64,000 bases of DNA, from positions 1,984,001-2,048,000 of the forward strand of contig CAVTJL010000001.1 in the NCBI GenBank assembly GCA_963735065.1. The letters run 5' to 3'. A model generated the notes under the pieces. The model made no database searches, was not told where the DNA came from, and worked only from the letters and a program-made list of their open reading frames with translations. Every line of letters starts with the position of its first letter. Position 1 is the first letter of the stretch. Shown here piece by piece: positions 36,441-44,909 of this stretch. Both the position numbers and the translations under genes were made by a program. The stretch comes from CAVTJL01 sp963735065. GTDB lineage: Bacteria; Pseudomonadota; Alphaproteobacteria; Geminicoccales; Geminicoccaceae.

Positions 36441-37412
36441 TCAGGCAATGTGACCGCCGCGCTCGTCCTCGATGTGCTGGCGGATGATCTCCTCGAGATC
36501 GTTGTCGGGCTCGAAGCCCATGCCGAGCGCGCGCTTCGCCTCGAAGCGCGCCGGCCAGCCGCTGACGATGCGCTGGATCATCGGATCGGGCTCGAAGCGG
36601 ATCCGGTCCACCACGCGCTTGCCCGCCACGCGCTCGAGCGCGGCGATGGTCGAGCCGACCGTCATGGTGATCCCCGGCAGCGTCAGGCTGCGGACCATGC
36701 CGAAGCGCTCGTCCGCCAGCTCGATCGCATGGATGAGGGCGTCCACCACCCGACGGGGTGAGAGGATGTACATGCCCGTCTCGCGCGTGACGGGGCAGAT
36801 CGCCTCCGTGCCGGCGAGCGGCTCGCGGACGATGGAGCTGGCGAAGGTCGACGCCGCCTTGTTGGGCTTGCCGGGCCTGACGAAGATGGTCGGCAGCCGC
36901 AGCGACCGGCCGTCGACAAAGCCCTTGCGGCTGTAGTCGGCGACAAGCAGCTCGGACGCAGCCTTCTGGATGCCGTAGGAGCTTTGCGGCGTGAGGTGCC
37001 AGGTGTCGGTGACGACCTCGGGCAGCTCGCCGCCGAACACCGCGCACGAGCTCGCGAAGACGAGGCGCGGACGGCCATCCAGCCGGCGGAGGGCCTCGAG
37101 AATGTGGTGCGTTCCCTCGAGGTTGACCGACATCCCGAGATCGAAGTCGGCCTCGGCGCCGGCGCTCACCACCGCCGCCAGGTGGTAGACGGCATCGAAG
37201 CCGTCCTCGATCAGCTTTGCGACGACGTCCTTGGAGGCGATGTCACCGGAGCGGATGTCGAGGCGCGGGTCGGCCGGCAGGCCCTCTGCATCGACGACGT
37301 CGAAAAGAACGAGCTTCTCGATATCCTTGCCGAGGAGGTTGCCCCGCTCGAGCAGGCGCGCCGCGAGCTTCTTGCCGATGAAGCCGGCTCCGCCGGTGAT
37401 GAGAATCCGCAC
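36441..37412 (-). CDS. denD: D-erythronate dehydrogenase-like SDR protein (DenD)
   Basis: A 323-residue extended short-chain dehydrogenase. The NAD-binding motif is MRILITGGAGFIGKKLA, and the catalytic Ser/Tyr/Lys set lies in FASSCAVFGG and SYGIQKAASELL (Y-x3-K). The RSLRLPTIFVRPGKPNKAAS block matches D-erythronate dehydrogenases. These oxidise D-erythronate to 2-oxotetronate, which an OtnI isomerase then converts; the convergent gene at 35609 is such an isomerase. The symbol is offered on family similarity and context. Confidence 0.83.
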   Translation of the reverse strand: MRILITGGAGFIGKKLAARLLERGNLLGKDIEKLVLFDVVDAEGLPADPRLDIRSGDIASKDVVAKLIEDGFDAVYHLAAVVSAGAEADFDLGMSVNLEGTHHILEALRRLDGRPRLVFASSCAVFGGELPEVVTDTWHLTPQSSYGIQKAASELLVADYSRKGFVDGRSLRLPTIFVRPGKPNKAASTFASSIVREPLAGTEAICPVTRETGMYILSPRRVVDALIHAIELADERFGMVRSLTLPGITMTVGSTIAALERVAGKRVVDRIRFEPDPMIQRIVSGWPARFEAKRALGMGFEPDNDLEEIIRQHIEDERGGHIA

Positions 37413-37506
37413 GGCATTCCCTCCCTTGCTGCCCCATCAAAGCGGTCCGTTGCCGACACCGTCCTCCGTGGTCCTGTGGGGTCCGGACCCGATGGGCGTC
37501 TGCAAG

Positions 37507-37596
37507 TGGCGGATGGGGTGGGATTCGAACCCACGGAGGACTTGCGCCCTCTCTGGTTTTCAAGACCAGTCCGTTAAACCACTCCGGCACCCATCC
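37507..37596 (-). tRNA. tRNA-Ser (anticodon UGA)
   Basis: A 90-nt class II tRNA. The acceptor arms GGATGGG and CCCATCC pair perfectly, the anticodon loop is CTTGAAA with anticodon TGA, the T arm contains GTGGGTTCGAATCCCAC, and the CCA end is encoded. The long variable arm (AGAGGGCGCAAGTCCTC) is typical of serine tRNA. It lies between the erythronate dehydrogenase gene and the end of the phage-like cassette, a common position for integrated elements. Confidence 0.96.
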
Positions 37597-37648
37597 GTGC
37601 GGCGGCTGCTCTCTTAGCGAAGGGGACCCGGCCGGACAAGACGTGCCC

Positions 37649-39205
37649 TCAGGGCGGGAAGTCAGCTGTCGCGTGGGTGTCGCCGAGGCCCGGTCGCCAC
37701 TCGGCCGCGCGTGGCAGCCAGGGCGGCAGGCGGAGGCGCGGCGGTTGCGAGAGAATGCAGCCGCTCACGGCGTCCAGCCCGTCGTCCCGCGCGCCACCGC
37801 CGGGTACCCATTCGCGCATCTCCTCGATGAACGGGGACTCCCAGACCGAATCGTGCACGTGCAGACGGCGTGCCGCCAGCAAAGGGTCCAGCGCGTCCAG
37901 GATACGTCGTTCCTTGCGCGTCGTGCTGGCCTGCTCGAGGACCGTGGCGCCGACGCCGGCCAATCGCAGCTCGCGGCGGAGCAGGCTCGGTAGAAAGCGG
38001 CCGATCCCGTTCGTCTCGATCGTGATCGCCGGCTGTCGGTGCTTGCGCACGAAGGCCGCGACCAGACGGCAAAGCTGCGTCGCCTCGTCGACCTCATCGA
38101 TCTGTTGGGGATCGAACGACAAATAGGCGATGCCGTGCAACCAGTAGGCACCCTCGGAGTCGGTGAAGACGGCGGCGACGACGCTCGCGTCGCCGGCCGC
38201 GGGTTTGCCGAAGGAGGGATCCCACCAGCAGGATGCCGAGACGATCTGCCGGCCTCCGATCCGCAGCCGTGGCCGCCCTCGGTGCTCGACGGCCTCGAGA
38301 GGGTCGCCGTAGCGCTGCAGCCGGTCCGGATCGAGGCGTATGTCTTTGGAGTGGGTCGGGATCAGCAGCATCTGGCTACGGAACTTCACCGGGCCCACGC
38401 TCTGGCGCAGCTCCTCGATCGCCGTGTCGGTGAATCGCTCGGGCCAGCGACTTCGACCGCTCTCGTCGACGAGGGGCATCTGCAGACGCTCGAACCCTTC
38501 GAGGAAGGGGCGCTGCTCGCCGACCTCCTGCCGCGGCTCATCGGCATAGATGGAATAGTAGGTGTGTGGCGTGCCGATGAAGATCTGCGTGCCGTCGGGG
38601 ACCAGCACGAAGCGCGTCTCGAGCAGCCGCTCGCGAAGCTCGCTGCGCTTTTGGGGCGTGTCCGCCGTGTTCGGCACCTCGACGTCGTCGCAGACGATGA
38701 CGTCGGCCCGCGTGCCCGTGATGTTCGCGAAGATGCCGCGCGCGAGCAGCGATGGGTCGCGTTGCTCGAGGCTCCGGCGCACCGACAGCCGATCCGCAGC
38801 CCACTGATCGAGCCGGGTCGGCATGAGCTCCCGTGTGTCCGGATGACGCTCGATGATGCCTCGCACATTGTGGGTCATCTTGCAGGCGAGCTCGTGCTCG
38901 GCCGCCAGGACGAGAATGCGGAGATCGGGATTTTGTCTCAGCAGCCAGGCACAGAAGAGGCCGGTGAGAGTGGACTTTCCGGCGTCGCGAAAAACCATGA
39001 GCAGCAGGCGCCGATCACCGTTGGTCCACCGATTGTGGAGCCAGCCGGCCATTGCCTCGTGCAGCCCCGGCGTCGTGCGTCCTTGCGACTGATTCCACCC
39101 CCAGACAAATCGCTCGAAGCCACCGCTGACCCAACCGCTTCGGCAGTCGTCCGGCCCTGGGGCCGGCGGCGAGCCGCTGGCCCCAGGGCACTCTTCAAGG
39201 CTCAT
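37649..39205 (-). CDS. Phage terminase large subunit
   Basis: A 518-residue DNA-packaging motor. The ATPase domain has Walker A FRDAGKST and Walker B VIVCDDVE; the C-terminal nuclease domain shows SASCWWDPSFGK, a middle acidic block (TIETNGIG) and DDGLDAVSG. The fold resembles terminases of short-tailed phages. No small terminase gene is recognisable. It is the last gene of the cassette, as gene 19 is in T7, and ends 53 bp from tRNA-Ser. Confidence 0.88.
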   Translation of the reverse strand: MSLEECPGASGSPPAPGPDDCRSGWVSGGFERFVWGWNQSQGRTTPGLHEAMAGWLHNRWTNGDRRLLLMVFRDAGKSTLTGLFCAWLLRQNPDLRILVLAAEHELACKMTHNVRGIIERHPDTRELMPTRLDQWAADRLSVRRSLEQRDPSLLARGIFANITGTRADVIVCDDVEVPNTADTPQKRSELRERLLETRFVLVPDGTQIFIGTPHTYYSIYADEPRQEVGEQRPFLEGFERLQMPLVDESGRSRWPERFTDTAIEELRQSVGPVKFRSQMLLIPTHSKDIRLDPDRLQRYGDPLEAVEHRGRPRLRIGGRQIVSASCWWDPSFGKPAAGDASVVAAVFTDSEGAYWLHGIAYLSFDPQQIDEVDEATQLCRLVAAFVRKHRQPAITIETNGIGRFLPSLLRRELRLAGVGATVLEQASTTRKERRILDALDPLLAARRLHVHDSVWESPFIEEMREWVPGGGARDDGLDAVSGCILSQPPRLRLPPWLPRAAEWRPGLGDTHATADFPP

Positions 39206-39229
39206 CGATCGGCGCTCGGATCCGGCAGC

Positions 39230-39667
39230 TCAGCCGAGCAGGCTGCGGCGCGATCCGCCGAGGCTGCCCAGCAGGTCTGTCGTGCCGCCGAGCAGCTGAC
39301 CCCCAAGGTCGAGCAGGTTGCTCGACTGCCGGCTGCCGTATCGGTCTTGCAGTGCCCGAACCCTTCTGGCGGCCTGCGCGGATCTGGCTGCCTCGGCGGC
39401 CTTGGTCTCCTGGGTCAGCCCTGCCGTTACGGCGTCGATGGCGCCGCCGACCCCGCCGACGCCGCGGGCACCCGCGCGAGCCCGCTCCTGAGCGAGGCGA
39501 CGCTGCAGGGCCGCTTCGCTCTGGCGCCGGCTCTCGGCGTCGTTGGCAAGGACCTCCTTGACCTGGCGGTCACGGGCGGTGGCCTGTCTCCTGGCCTCGG
39601 CGGCCTGCGCCTGCTGCTGCAGCGCGACGCTGAGGCCAGTGGTGGCTAGACTTGATAGAGCACCCAT
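39230..39667 (-). CDS. Small alanine-rich coiled-coil phage protein (internal virion protein position)
   Basis: A 145-residue protein dominated by Ala, Arg, Gln and Glu, with predicted coiled coil over about residues 15-60 (QQQAQAAEARRQATARD and following) and a glycine-rich end (LGGQLLGGTTDLLGSLGGSR). No enzyme motif. It starts 1 bp into the stop of the tail gene (TGATG) and precedes the terminase gene. In T7-like phages this slot encodes internal virion proteins, which is the best guess. Confidence 0.6.
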   Translation of the reverse strand: MGALSSLATTGLSVALQQQAQAAEARRQATARDRQVKEVLANDAESRRQSEAALQRRLAQERARAGARGVGGVGGAIDAVTAGLTQETKAAEAARSAQAARRVRALQDRYGSRQSSNLLDLGGQLLGGTTDLLGSLGGSRRSLLG

Positions 39668-41577
39668 CAGCTGTTCACCTGAAGGTCTGTTGTTACTGCA
39701 AGGACGGTACAGGGGGCCGGCGCTGCCTGGGCGATCCGCCAGGGCGCTGCGTCGAGGCCCCGTCGCCAGCCCATCGCGTGGACGGTGAGGTCACCGCTGA
39801 AGCCGGCATCCGTGGCCTCGGGCAAAGGCACCGCGCGCATCCCGCCGCCTGTGTCGATGGTGAGCGCGCCCGTGTCGAGAACACGGAGGATCACCCGGAC
39901 GGGCCGATAGACGACCGCAAGCCCGGCAGTCCCGGACACGGCGCTGGGCTCGATCTCATGCGTGAAGGGAAGGCCGGCCACGAAGCTCGAGGTTGGCTCC
40001 GGCAGCGTGACCGAGGAGGTTTCGAGGAGCTGCGTGCCCACGACTGCGCCATCGGCCATTATCGTGACGGTCTTGCCGACGAGAGGATCGAGCCCCTCCC
40101 AGCTCGCCGTCGGGCTCGAAGCAGTCAGGGCGATCGCATGGTCCAGGTACAGCCCGTCATCCAGCCGCTCGAGGAAGATGCGGGCGTCCACCTGCACGAG
40201 AAAGTGGAGCTCGGAATCGTGCAGGGCCAAGGCGAGGACGGCGCCGGCAAGCTCCTGTCGCGTCCAGGCTACGACGTTGCTGATGCGGTCGACGGTGAGT
40301 GTCGCGACAGCGCCGCCGGCGAGGGCGAGGCAGACGAGGCGGCGGGCCGGATCGAAGGCCATGTCGCACGGATCGTCGAGCAGATGGCGGGACAGCACCG
40401 CCAGATCCGCCGCCTGGTAGGCCTGCTCGGAGTCGACATAGAGGAACTCGCGCAGCTCGCTGCCGCTGGCGCCGACGAAGAGGGTGGCGCCGTCGACCTC
40501 GATCGGCTCGACGAGCGGCGTCGGCCTCGAGCCGATGCGCGTCTGACGCTCGGCCTGGACGGTACCGGGCGTGATCGGAAAGCCCTTGATCACCCACTCG
40601 GCGGCCTCGGTGAAGACCTGAAGCTGGCGGCCCGGAAAGAGGCTGACGATGTTCTGAGGCTGCTCACTGGTGAGGCGAAAGCTGAACGACTCGTCGTCCA
40701 GACCGTCGCCGGCGTCAAAGTTGAAGGGCAGCGACGTCTTCGAGAACCAGAGCCGGTCCGGCATGTCGCGCGAGCCGCCGATCACCAGGCGGTCCTGGTA
40801 GAAGGCCAGGGAGGTGGGCCAGCCTCGGGCGAGGCTGAAGGCCTCCTCCGACCAGTCAGTCGTCGATTTCCCGTCGACCAGCTCCTCCTCCGTCTTGGCG
40901 ATCGCCACGGTGGAGGACTGCGGGTTCTCGATGACGATCTGCCGACCCTTGATCCTCATGCGGACGCCGATGTGATCGGCGGTGAAGACGGGCTCGGACG
41001 CGGTGAGCGTGATCGTCTTGTCGACGGCAATCGAGTCGTCGGGCGAGGCGGTGCCGAACGTGGGCTGGATGGTCGCCTGTGCGCTCGCAAGCTTGGCAAA
41101 AGGCGCTCGGAGCTTGAGATAGGGTGTATCGTCCGCTTCCTGGTCGAACGTCAGATCGGCCATCGACCAGTCGCCCGACGCGGATCGCGACACGACGCGA
41201 GGATTCACTTCCGGATGGGCGATGATGAGGCCGTCGCCGTGGCGTGCCCATCGCAGCGTCGCCAGCTGCTCGGCCGACCAGGGTGCCTCGATGCTGGTCC
41301 GGATGGCGCCGTTCTCCAGGGCGTCGATGCGGAACGCGGCGAGCGCGAGCAGGCAGGACCAGCCCTGGCCCTTGAGGCTCACGATGCGCCGGGCGCCCGG
41401 CAGCTCGAGAAGGATCCGTGTGCCCGGGCGCCTCGAGACACCACCGGTCGCCTGCACCACGACGTTGCGCAGGCGCCTGCCTCCGTCCTGGAGCGCGCTG
41501 AGATCGAGGCGGCCGGCAAGCCGCGGATCCAGCTCGCCAGCAGCGAAGGTGGTCTTGGTCGTGATCAGCGTGCTCAT
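39667..41577 (-). CDS. Phage tail or head-tail stabilisation protein
   Basis: A 636-residue structural protein. Its N-terminus has the pattern of a widespread phage family: FAAGELDPRLAGRLDLSAL, then LRNVVVQATGGVSRRPGTR. The middle is rich in beta structure. It occupies the place of the tail tubular protein B gene of T7-like phages and probably forms the short tail nozzle or stabilises the portal. Its ATG overlaps the preceding gene's stop by 4 bp. No cell-binding domain or tail-fibre region is evident. Confidence 0.75.
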   Translation of the reverse strand: MSTLITTKTTFAAGELDPRLAGRLDLSALQDGGRRLRNVVVQATGGVSRRPGTRILLELPGARRIVSLKGQGWSCLLALAAFRIDALENGAIRTSIEAPWSAEQLATLRWARHGDGLIIAHPEVNPRVVSRSASGDWSMADLTFDQEADDTPYLKLRAPFAKLASAQATIQPTFGTASPDDSIAVDKTITLTASEPVFTADHIGVRMRIKGRQIVIENPQSSTVAIAKTEEELVDGKSTTDWSEEAFSLARGWPTSLAFYQDRLVIGGSRDMPDRLWFSKTSLPFNFDAGDGLDDESFSFRLTSEQPQNIVSLFPGRQLQVFTEAAEWVIKGFPITPGTVQAERQTRIGSRPTPLVEPIEVDGATLFVGASGSELREFLYVDSEQAYQAADLAVLSRHLLDDPCDMAFDPARRLVCLALAGGAVATLTVDRISNVVAWTRQELAGAVLALALHDSELHFLVQVDARIFLERLDDGLYLDHAIALTASSPTASWEGLDPLVGKTVTIMADGAVVGTQLLETSSVTLPEPTSSFVAGLPFTHEIEPSAVSGTAGLAVVYRPVRVILRVLDTGALTIDTGGGMRAVPLPEATDAGFSGDLTVHAMGWRRGLDAAPWRIAQAAPAPCTVLAVTTDLQVNS

Positions 41578-42146
41578 TCGAAGCGAGCCGAGACCAGGCT
41601 GAAATCGTCGACCACAGGCGGCGTCGCCTGCTGGCTGTCCAGGAGCTTGGCGAGCTGCAGCTCTGCGGAAGCAAGCTTGATCAGCACCTCGCTGCGCGCC
41701 GAGCTCTCGGTGAGCGGAATGCAGAGCTCGGCCGCCAGACGGGCGATCAGGGCCTGGACGAAGTGGGCGGGGAACTCGCTCTCGGCGGCTCGCCGCTGGT
41801 AGGTGAGCAGCACCTGCAGGGCGCTCGTCTGCAGCCGGGCGCCCTGCACGCGATAGACCAAGCCTCGCCCGCTTCCGCCCTCGCCGGCGGAGATCGTGCG
41901 CAACAGGTCGTCCGGCAGCAGGAAGGCGTTGTCGAAGTCACCCAGAGGAGGCGTGGGGTCGCTGACCAGCTCCTGCTGGGCAAGGGTGAAGCCCCAGGGA
42001 TGGGCGCTCATCAGCGCGTCGCGAACGAAGGGGTACAGTCGGCCGGCGACGTCGGCCTCGGTCGTTGTGTCGTCGAAGCCGGTGATCGGCTGGGCGCCGA
42101 TCTTGACGAGGGCGGCCGAGCACAGCTCGACATCGGTCCAGGGCAT
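41574..42146 (-). CDS. Tail tubular protein A-like (head-tail adaptor)
   Basis: A 190-residue helical protein beginning DVELCSAALVKIGAQPITGF and followed by a VRDALMSAHPWGFTLAQQ block, the pattern of tail tubular A/adaptor proteins that bind the portal ring. It lies between the capsid group and the large tail gene, the position of gene 11 in T7. It is translationally coupled to the tail gene. Confidence 0.78.
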   Translation of the reverse strand: MPWTDVELCSAALVKIGAQPITGFDDTTTEADVAGRLYPFVRDALMSAHPWGFTLAQQELVSDPTPPLGDFDNAFLLPDDLLRTISAGEGGSGRGLVYRVQGARLQTSALQVLLTYQRRAAESEFPAHFVQALIARLAAELCIPLTESSARSEVLIKLASAELQLAKLLDSQQATPPVVDDFSLVSARFE

Positions 42147-42183
42147 CGGTCATTCCCCTGACGCTGGTTTCGCTAGGCGGTGG

Positions 42184-42543
42184 CTAGATGGCGGGGCCGA
42201 CAGCGCGTCGCAGGAACTCGGCGAGCTGCTTGCGGCTCATCGGGATGGCGTCGACCACGCAGGTGTCGGCCGTCAGGGCGACGATGAGAGGATCGGCCGG
42301 CCCGAGAAGAACATGCACGTGGTCCGGAACGAGCCGGGCTGCCGGATGACCCTGCTTCCACAGCGAGATGAGAGGGTCGGCCAGGACCTGGTCGAGGCTC
42401 CGGTCGGTGGGGCCGCCTAGAGCATGCTCCAGGGCAGCCATGCCTCGGCCGTGACAGGATGCCGTCGATGCGGTGCCATGACCTGGGCTCGGTGTTCCGA
42501 GCGTGACGGCGATGGCCGCCGCGTGCAGCAGCGCGCGGTTCAC
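42184..42543 (-). CDS. Hypothetical protein in the phage-like cassette
   Basis: A 119-residue protein of unknown family. The first 25 residues resemble a signal peptide or membrane anchor (MNRALLHAAAIAVTLGTPSPG). The rest has no recognisable motif. A good GAGGAG lies upstream of the GTG start at 42543, which supports its being a gene. It is separated from the capsid genes by a strong hairpin. A lysis or host-membrane role is possible but is not shown by the sequence. Confidence 0.55.
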   Translation of the reverse strand: MNRALLHAAAIAVTLGTPSPGHGTASTASCHGRGMAALEHALGGPTDRSLDQVLADPLISLWKQGHPAARLVPDHVHVLLGPADPLIVALTADTCVVDAIPMSRKQLAEFLRRAVGPAI

Positions 42544-42567
42544 GGGCGAGCTCCTCGATCTTCGGGG

Positions 42568-42597
42568 GCCGGGGCCGATCGGACGATCGGCCCCGGC
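42568..42597. terminator. Strong hairpin between capsid and tail gene groups
   Basis: A perfect 13-bp stem (left arm GCCGGGGCCGATC, loop GGAC) lies in the 87-bp gap after the small capsid-associated gene. A second, smaller hairpin (GCCCTC-CGG-GAGGGC) is at 42606-42620. No T tract follows. The position, just after the capsid genes and before the tail genes, matches the T-phi terminator after gene 10 of T7, so it may reduce tail gene expression relative to capsid. Confidence 0.6.
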
Positions 42598-42630
42598 GGA
42601 ACGAAGCCCTCCGGGAGGGCCCGGACCGGA

Positions 42631-42900
42631 CTAGTCGGCGTTGAGCGTGCCGAAGTCGGTCACGTTGCTGAGGTCGACGACGCCATCGCTGTTGCCGACG
42701 ACGACGAGGACTCCGTGCGTTGGGACAACGCCGACGCCGGCGTTGACGAGCAGGAAGTCTCCGACCCGGAGCATGGTGGCGGCAGGGTTGAAGTAGCCTG
42801 CGTCGTCCACGTCGGTGACGGCATCGCTCGTCCGGTAGTGCCAGAGCGTGAAGCCGTTGGCGTAACAGAGAGCGCTCAGGTTCTGGGAGGCGTAGGCCAT
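42631..42900 (-). CDS. Small capsid-associated (decoration-like) protein
   Basis: An 89-residue protein located 2 bp after the major capsid gene. It has a beta-rich sequence (YFNPAATMLRVGDFLLVNAG) resembling small head decoration or capsid-stabilising proteins of phages. The start is ATG 42900, and the gene ends before a strong hairpin. Function is inferred from position and size. Confidence 0.6.
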   Translation of the reverse strand: MAYASQNLSALCYANGFTLWHYRTSDAVTDVDDAGYFNPAATMLRVGDFLLVNAGVGVVPTHGVLVVVGNSDGVVDLSNVTDFGTLNAD

Positions 42901-42902
42901 CG

Positions 42903-43733
42903 TCAGTCCTCCAGGCACGGCAGCTTGATGACGCCCTCGCCATCGATCAGGACGGCGCCCTGGGACATCGAGCTGGAGACGAAGTGAGCGGCACGGTCGC
43001 CGTGCCAGCTGATGTCGGTGACGACATCCTGGCCAACGGCATGGCCGACGGCGCTCTTGTGGTACCAAAAGCAGCTGCGCACGTTGCCGCTCACCGGCAG
43101 CCCGCTGTGCGCGATCCACAGCGTGCCGAGCCAGCGCTTGGCCTGGCTGCCGCGCCACGGCAGCTGGTCGTTGCCGATGAACTCGGCATTGGTGAACTCC
43201 GGCAGGCTCAGAAGCTCGGACCACTGCTTCCAGCCGATGATTGCGAAGCGCTGGCCGTCATCGGGCACATTGGCGGTACCCAGCATCTCGAACGCCTCGA
43301 GCACCTTCTCCTTGGTGAGCCCGGAGGAATCCGTGCCGGCGCTGTTCGGCGAGGTCGCCAGCGACGTGATGATGAGATCGTCCGTCTTCCGGCCGAGCGC
43401 GAACGCGCCCGCATTGGCCAGCACCTGGCGCTCGTCGATGTTGATCTTGAGCTCGTCGAGCCGGTCGACCCACTCGCCGGCATAGAAGTCGGTGAGCGTC
43501 GCCTCGGCGTTGGTGTGCTCGACGTTCATCACAGGCACCATGCCGTGCCTGCTCTTGGTGTTCGCCGAGCCCTTGCCGACCATCTGGAAGATGGTCGAGC
43601 TGCCCCGAACGCCGGTCTTGGTGCGCACGGTCGGTCGCAGCTTCGAGCCCTGACGTTGGTAGGACTCGTGGACCTCGCGTTCGAACTGCTTGATGAAGGC
43701 CTGGTCGATTGAGAGTGACATCGCGTTGCTCAT
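42903..43733 (-). CDS. Phage major capsid protein
   Basis: A 276-residue capsid protein of the Phage_capsid_2-like type found in short-tailed phages. Recognisable blocks are SLSIDQAFIKQFEREVHESY, SRHGMVPVMNVEHT, and YAGEWVDRLDELKINIDERQ. It follows the scaffold gene and precedes the small decoration-like gene, the normal late-region order. No protease gene is present, so a T7-style scaffold-driven assembly without head protease is likely. The frame is intact. Confidence 0.82.
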   Translation of the reverse strand: MSNAMSLSIDQAFIKQFEREVHESYQRQGSKLRPTVRTKTGVRGSSTIFQMVGKGSANTKSRHGMVPVMNVEHTNAEATLTDFYAGEWVDRLDELKINIDERQVLANAGAFALGRKTDDLIITSLATSPNSAGTDSSGLTKEKVLEAFEMLGTANVPDDGQRFAIIGWKQWSELLSLPEFTNAEFIGNDQLPWRGSQAKRWLGTLWIAHSGLPVSGNVRSCFWYHKSAVGHAVGQDVVTDISWHGDRAAHFVSSSMSQGAVLIDGEGVIKLPCLED

Positions 43734-43853
43734 CCATTAGTTGAGCGTGTGGTCGCGACGATCCGTCAGTTGTCCGAGCGGGCCGATGGATCGGGTGTGT
43801 GGTCCCAGCCGGGCCCGGCCTGGGCCAGGTTGTCCGGCGGTGACCCGAGCGCG

Positions 43854-44606
43854 TCAGCTCGAGAAGAGGCGCTTGAAGCCGTCGGTGACGCGCGCGATGA
43901 AATCGGGATCCCGATCGCGCCAGTAGCGCGGATCGCGGACCATCTCGTCGAGCATCCGCTCGTCGACGGCACCCAAGTCGCGCATCTCGCCGACGAGGTC
44001 CGGCTCGCGGACCTTCATCATCTCGTGCATCGCGAGGATGCCGTCGGCGCTGGCGCTCAGGGTTTCGAAGACGGAGGGCTCGAGGTGAGTCTGACCCCAG
44101 GTCTTGAGCTGCGCCGAGACCTGGCGCCAAGCCTCGTCGCCGCCGAAATGGTGCGTCAGCACCTCGACCTGCTCGCGCGCACGGCTTTCCTCGACGAGCC
44201 GGTCGATCGCCGGCAGAAGATGCTCGGCGGCCAGATCGTAGAGCAGCTGAGCCTGTTGCTGCGTGAAGCCCGCGGCGTGAAGCTCCGCATTCAGGGCCGG
44301 GTCCGGTGGCACCAGCTCGTGGGGCTGACGGATGTCGTACGCCTCGGGCGTGGCCGGCCGCCCCAGCGATTCGAGCAGGCGCTCCCGCGCCGCCGTATCA
44401 TCCTCTCCGTTGGGGAGAGGCAGCGTTCGGGAGAACCTGCGCTCGAGCTCGGCATAGGACTTGAGGAGTGTCTCGACGCGCACCGCGCCCGTTGCAGGAT
44501 CCCAGAACTTCTCCGGAATGTCGTCGGGGCGCTGGGGCATCGCTGGCGTGGGATCGGCCTCGACCGTGCGGTCCTCGGGCTCCGTGATGCTGCTTTCTTC
44601 GCTCAT
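43854..44606 (-). CDS. Phage scaffolding (capsid assembly) protein
   Basis: A 250-residue acidic, helical protein with a disordered N-terminus (EPEDRTVEADPTPAMPQRPD) followed by the block DIPEKFWDPATGAVRVETLL and LKSYAELERRFS, a common motif in capsid assembly proteins of short-tailed phages. It directs capsid shell formation and is lost or ejected from the mature head. It is directly upstream of the capsid gene, as expected. Confidence 0.8.
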   Translation of the reverse strand: MSEESSITEPEDRTVEADPTPAMPQRPDDIPEKFWDPATGAVRVETLLKSYAELERRFSRTLPLPNGEDDTAARERLLESLGRPATPEAYDIRQPHELVPPDPALNAELHAAGFTQQQAQLLYDLAAEHLLPAIDRLVEESRAREQVEVLTHHFGGDEAWRQVSAQLKTWGQTHLEPSVFETLSASADGILAMHEMMKVREPDLVGEMRDLGAVDERMLDEMVRDPRYWRDRDPDFIARVTDGFKRLFSS

Positions 44607-44648
44607 CAAGATATCCAGTTGGATGGTGGTGCGGTCCGCCTCGAGTGG

Positions 44649-44909
44649 TCAGCCGCGACCCTTCTCGATCATGGCGAGGATGTGGGCGGCCAAGCTGCGC
44701 TGGCCCTCCGCGTGCCTGAGCTCCGCGTCAGTCGCGCCCGGCGAGAGCCGTCGGAGGAGGAAGGCCTTGCTGAGATGCCTGACCACGAGCGCTCCGTCCG
44801 GTCCGCGAAAGCAGGCCGCGAAAGCCCGTGCCAGGGCGATCGCATCGTCCCCCGCGGGATCGGGGCTCGGCGCGTAGGGCCAGGCATCATCGTCCGAATC
44901 ATGTTCCAC
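44649..44909 (-). CDS. Bbp19-like small phage protein
   Basis: An 86-residue protein matching the Bbp19 family (named after Bordetella phage BPP-1): DDAIALARAFAACFRGPDGA and a C-terminal ELRHAEGQRSLAAHILAMI. Its role is unknown; it is typically encoded next to the portal gene of short-tailed phages. The GTG start at 44909 overlaps the portal stop, implying translational coupling. Confidence 0.72.
   Translation of the reverse strand: MEHDSDDDAWPYAPSPDPAGDDAIALARAFAACFRGPDGALVVRHLSKAFLLRRLSPGATDAELRHAEGQRSLAAHILAMIEKGRG

Noticed and set aside
39652..41802. A 716-codon plus-strand frame opposite the phage tail gene
   Set aside because: The minus-strand gene has the phage family motif and coupled neighbours; the plus frame has none.
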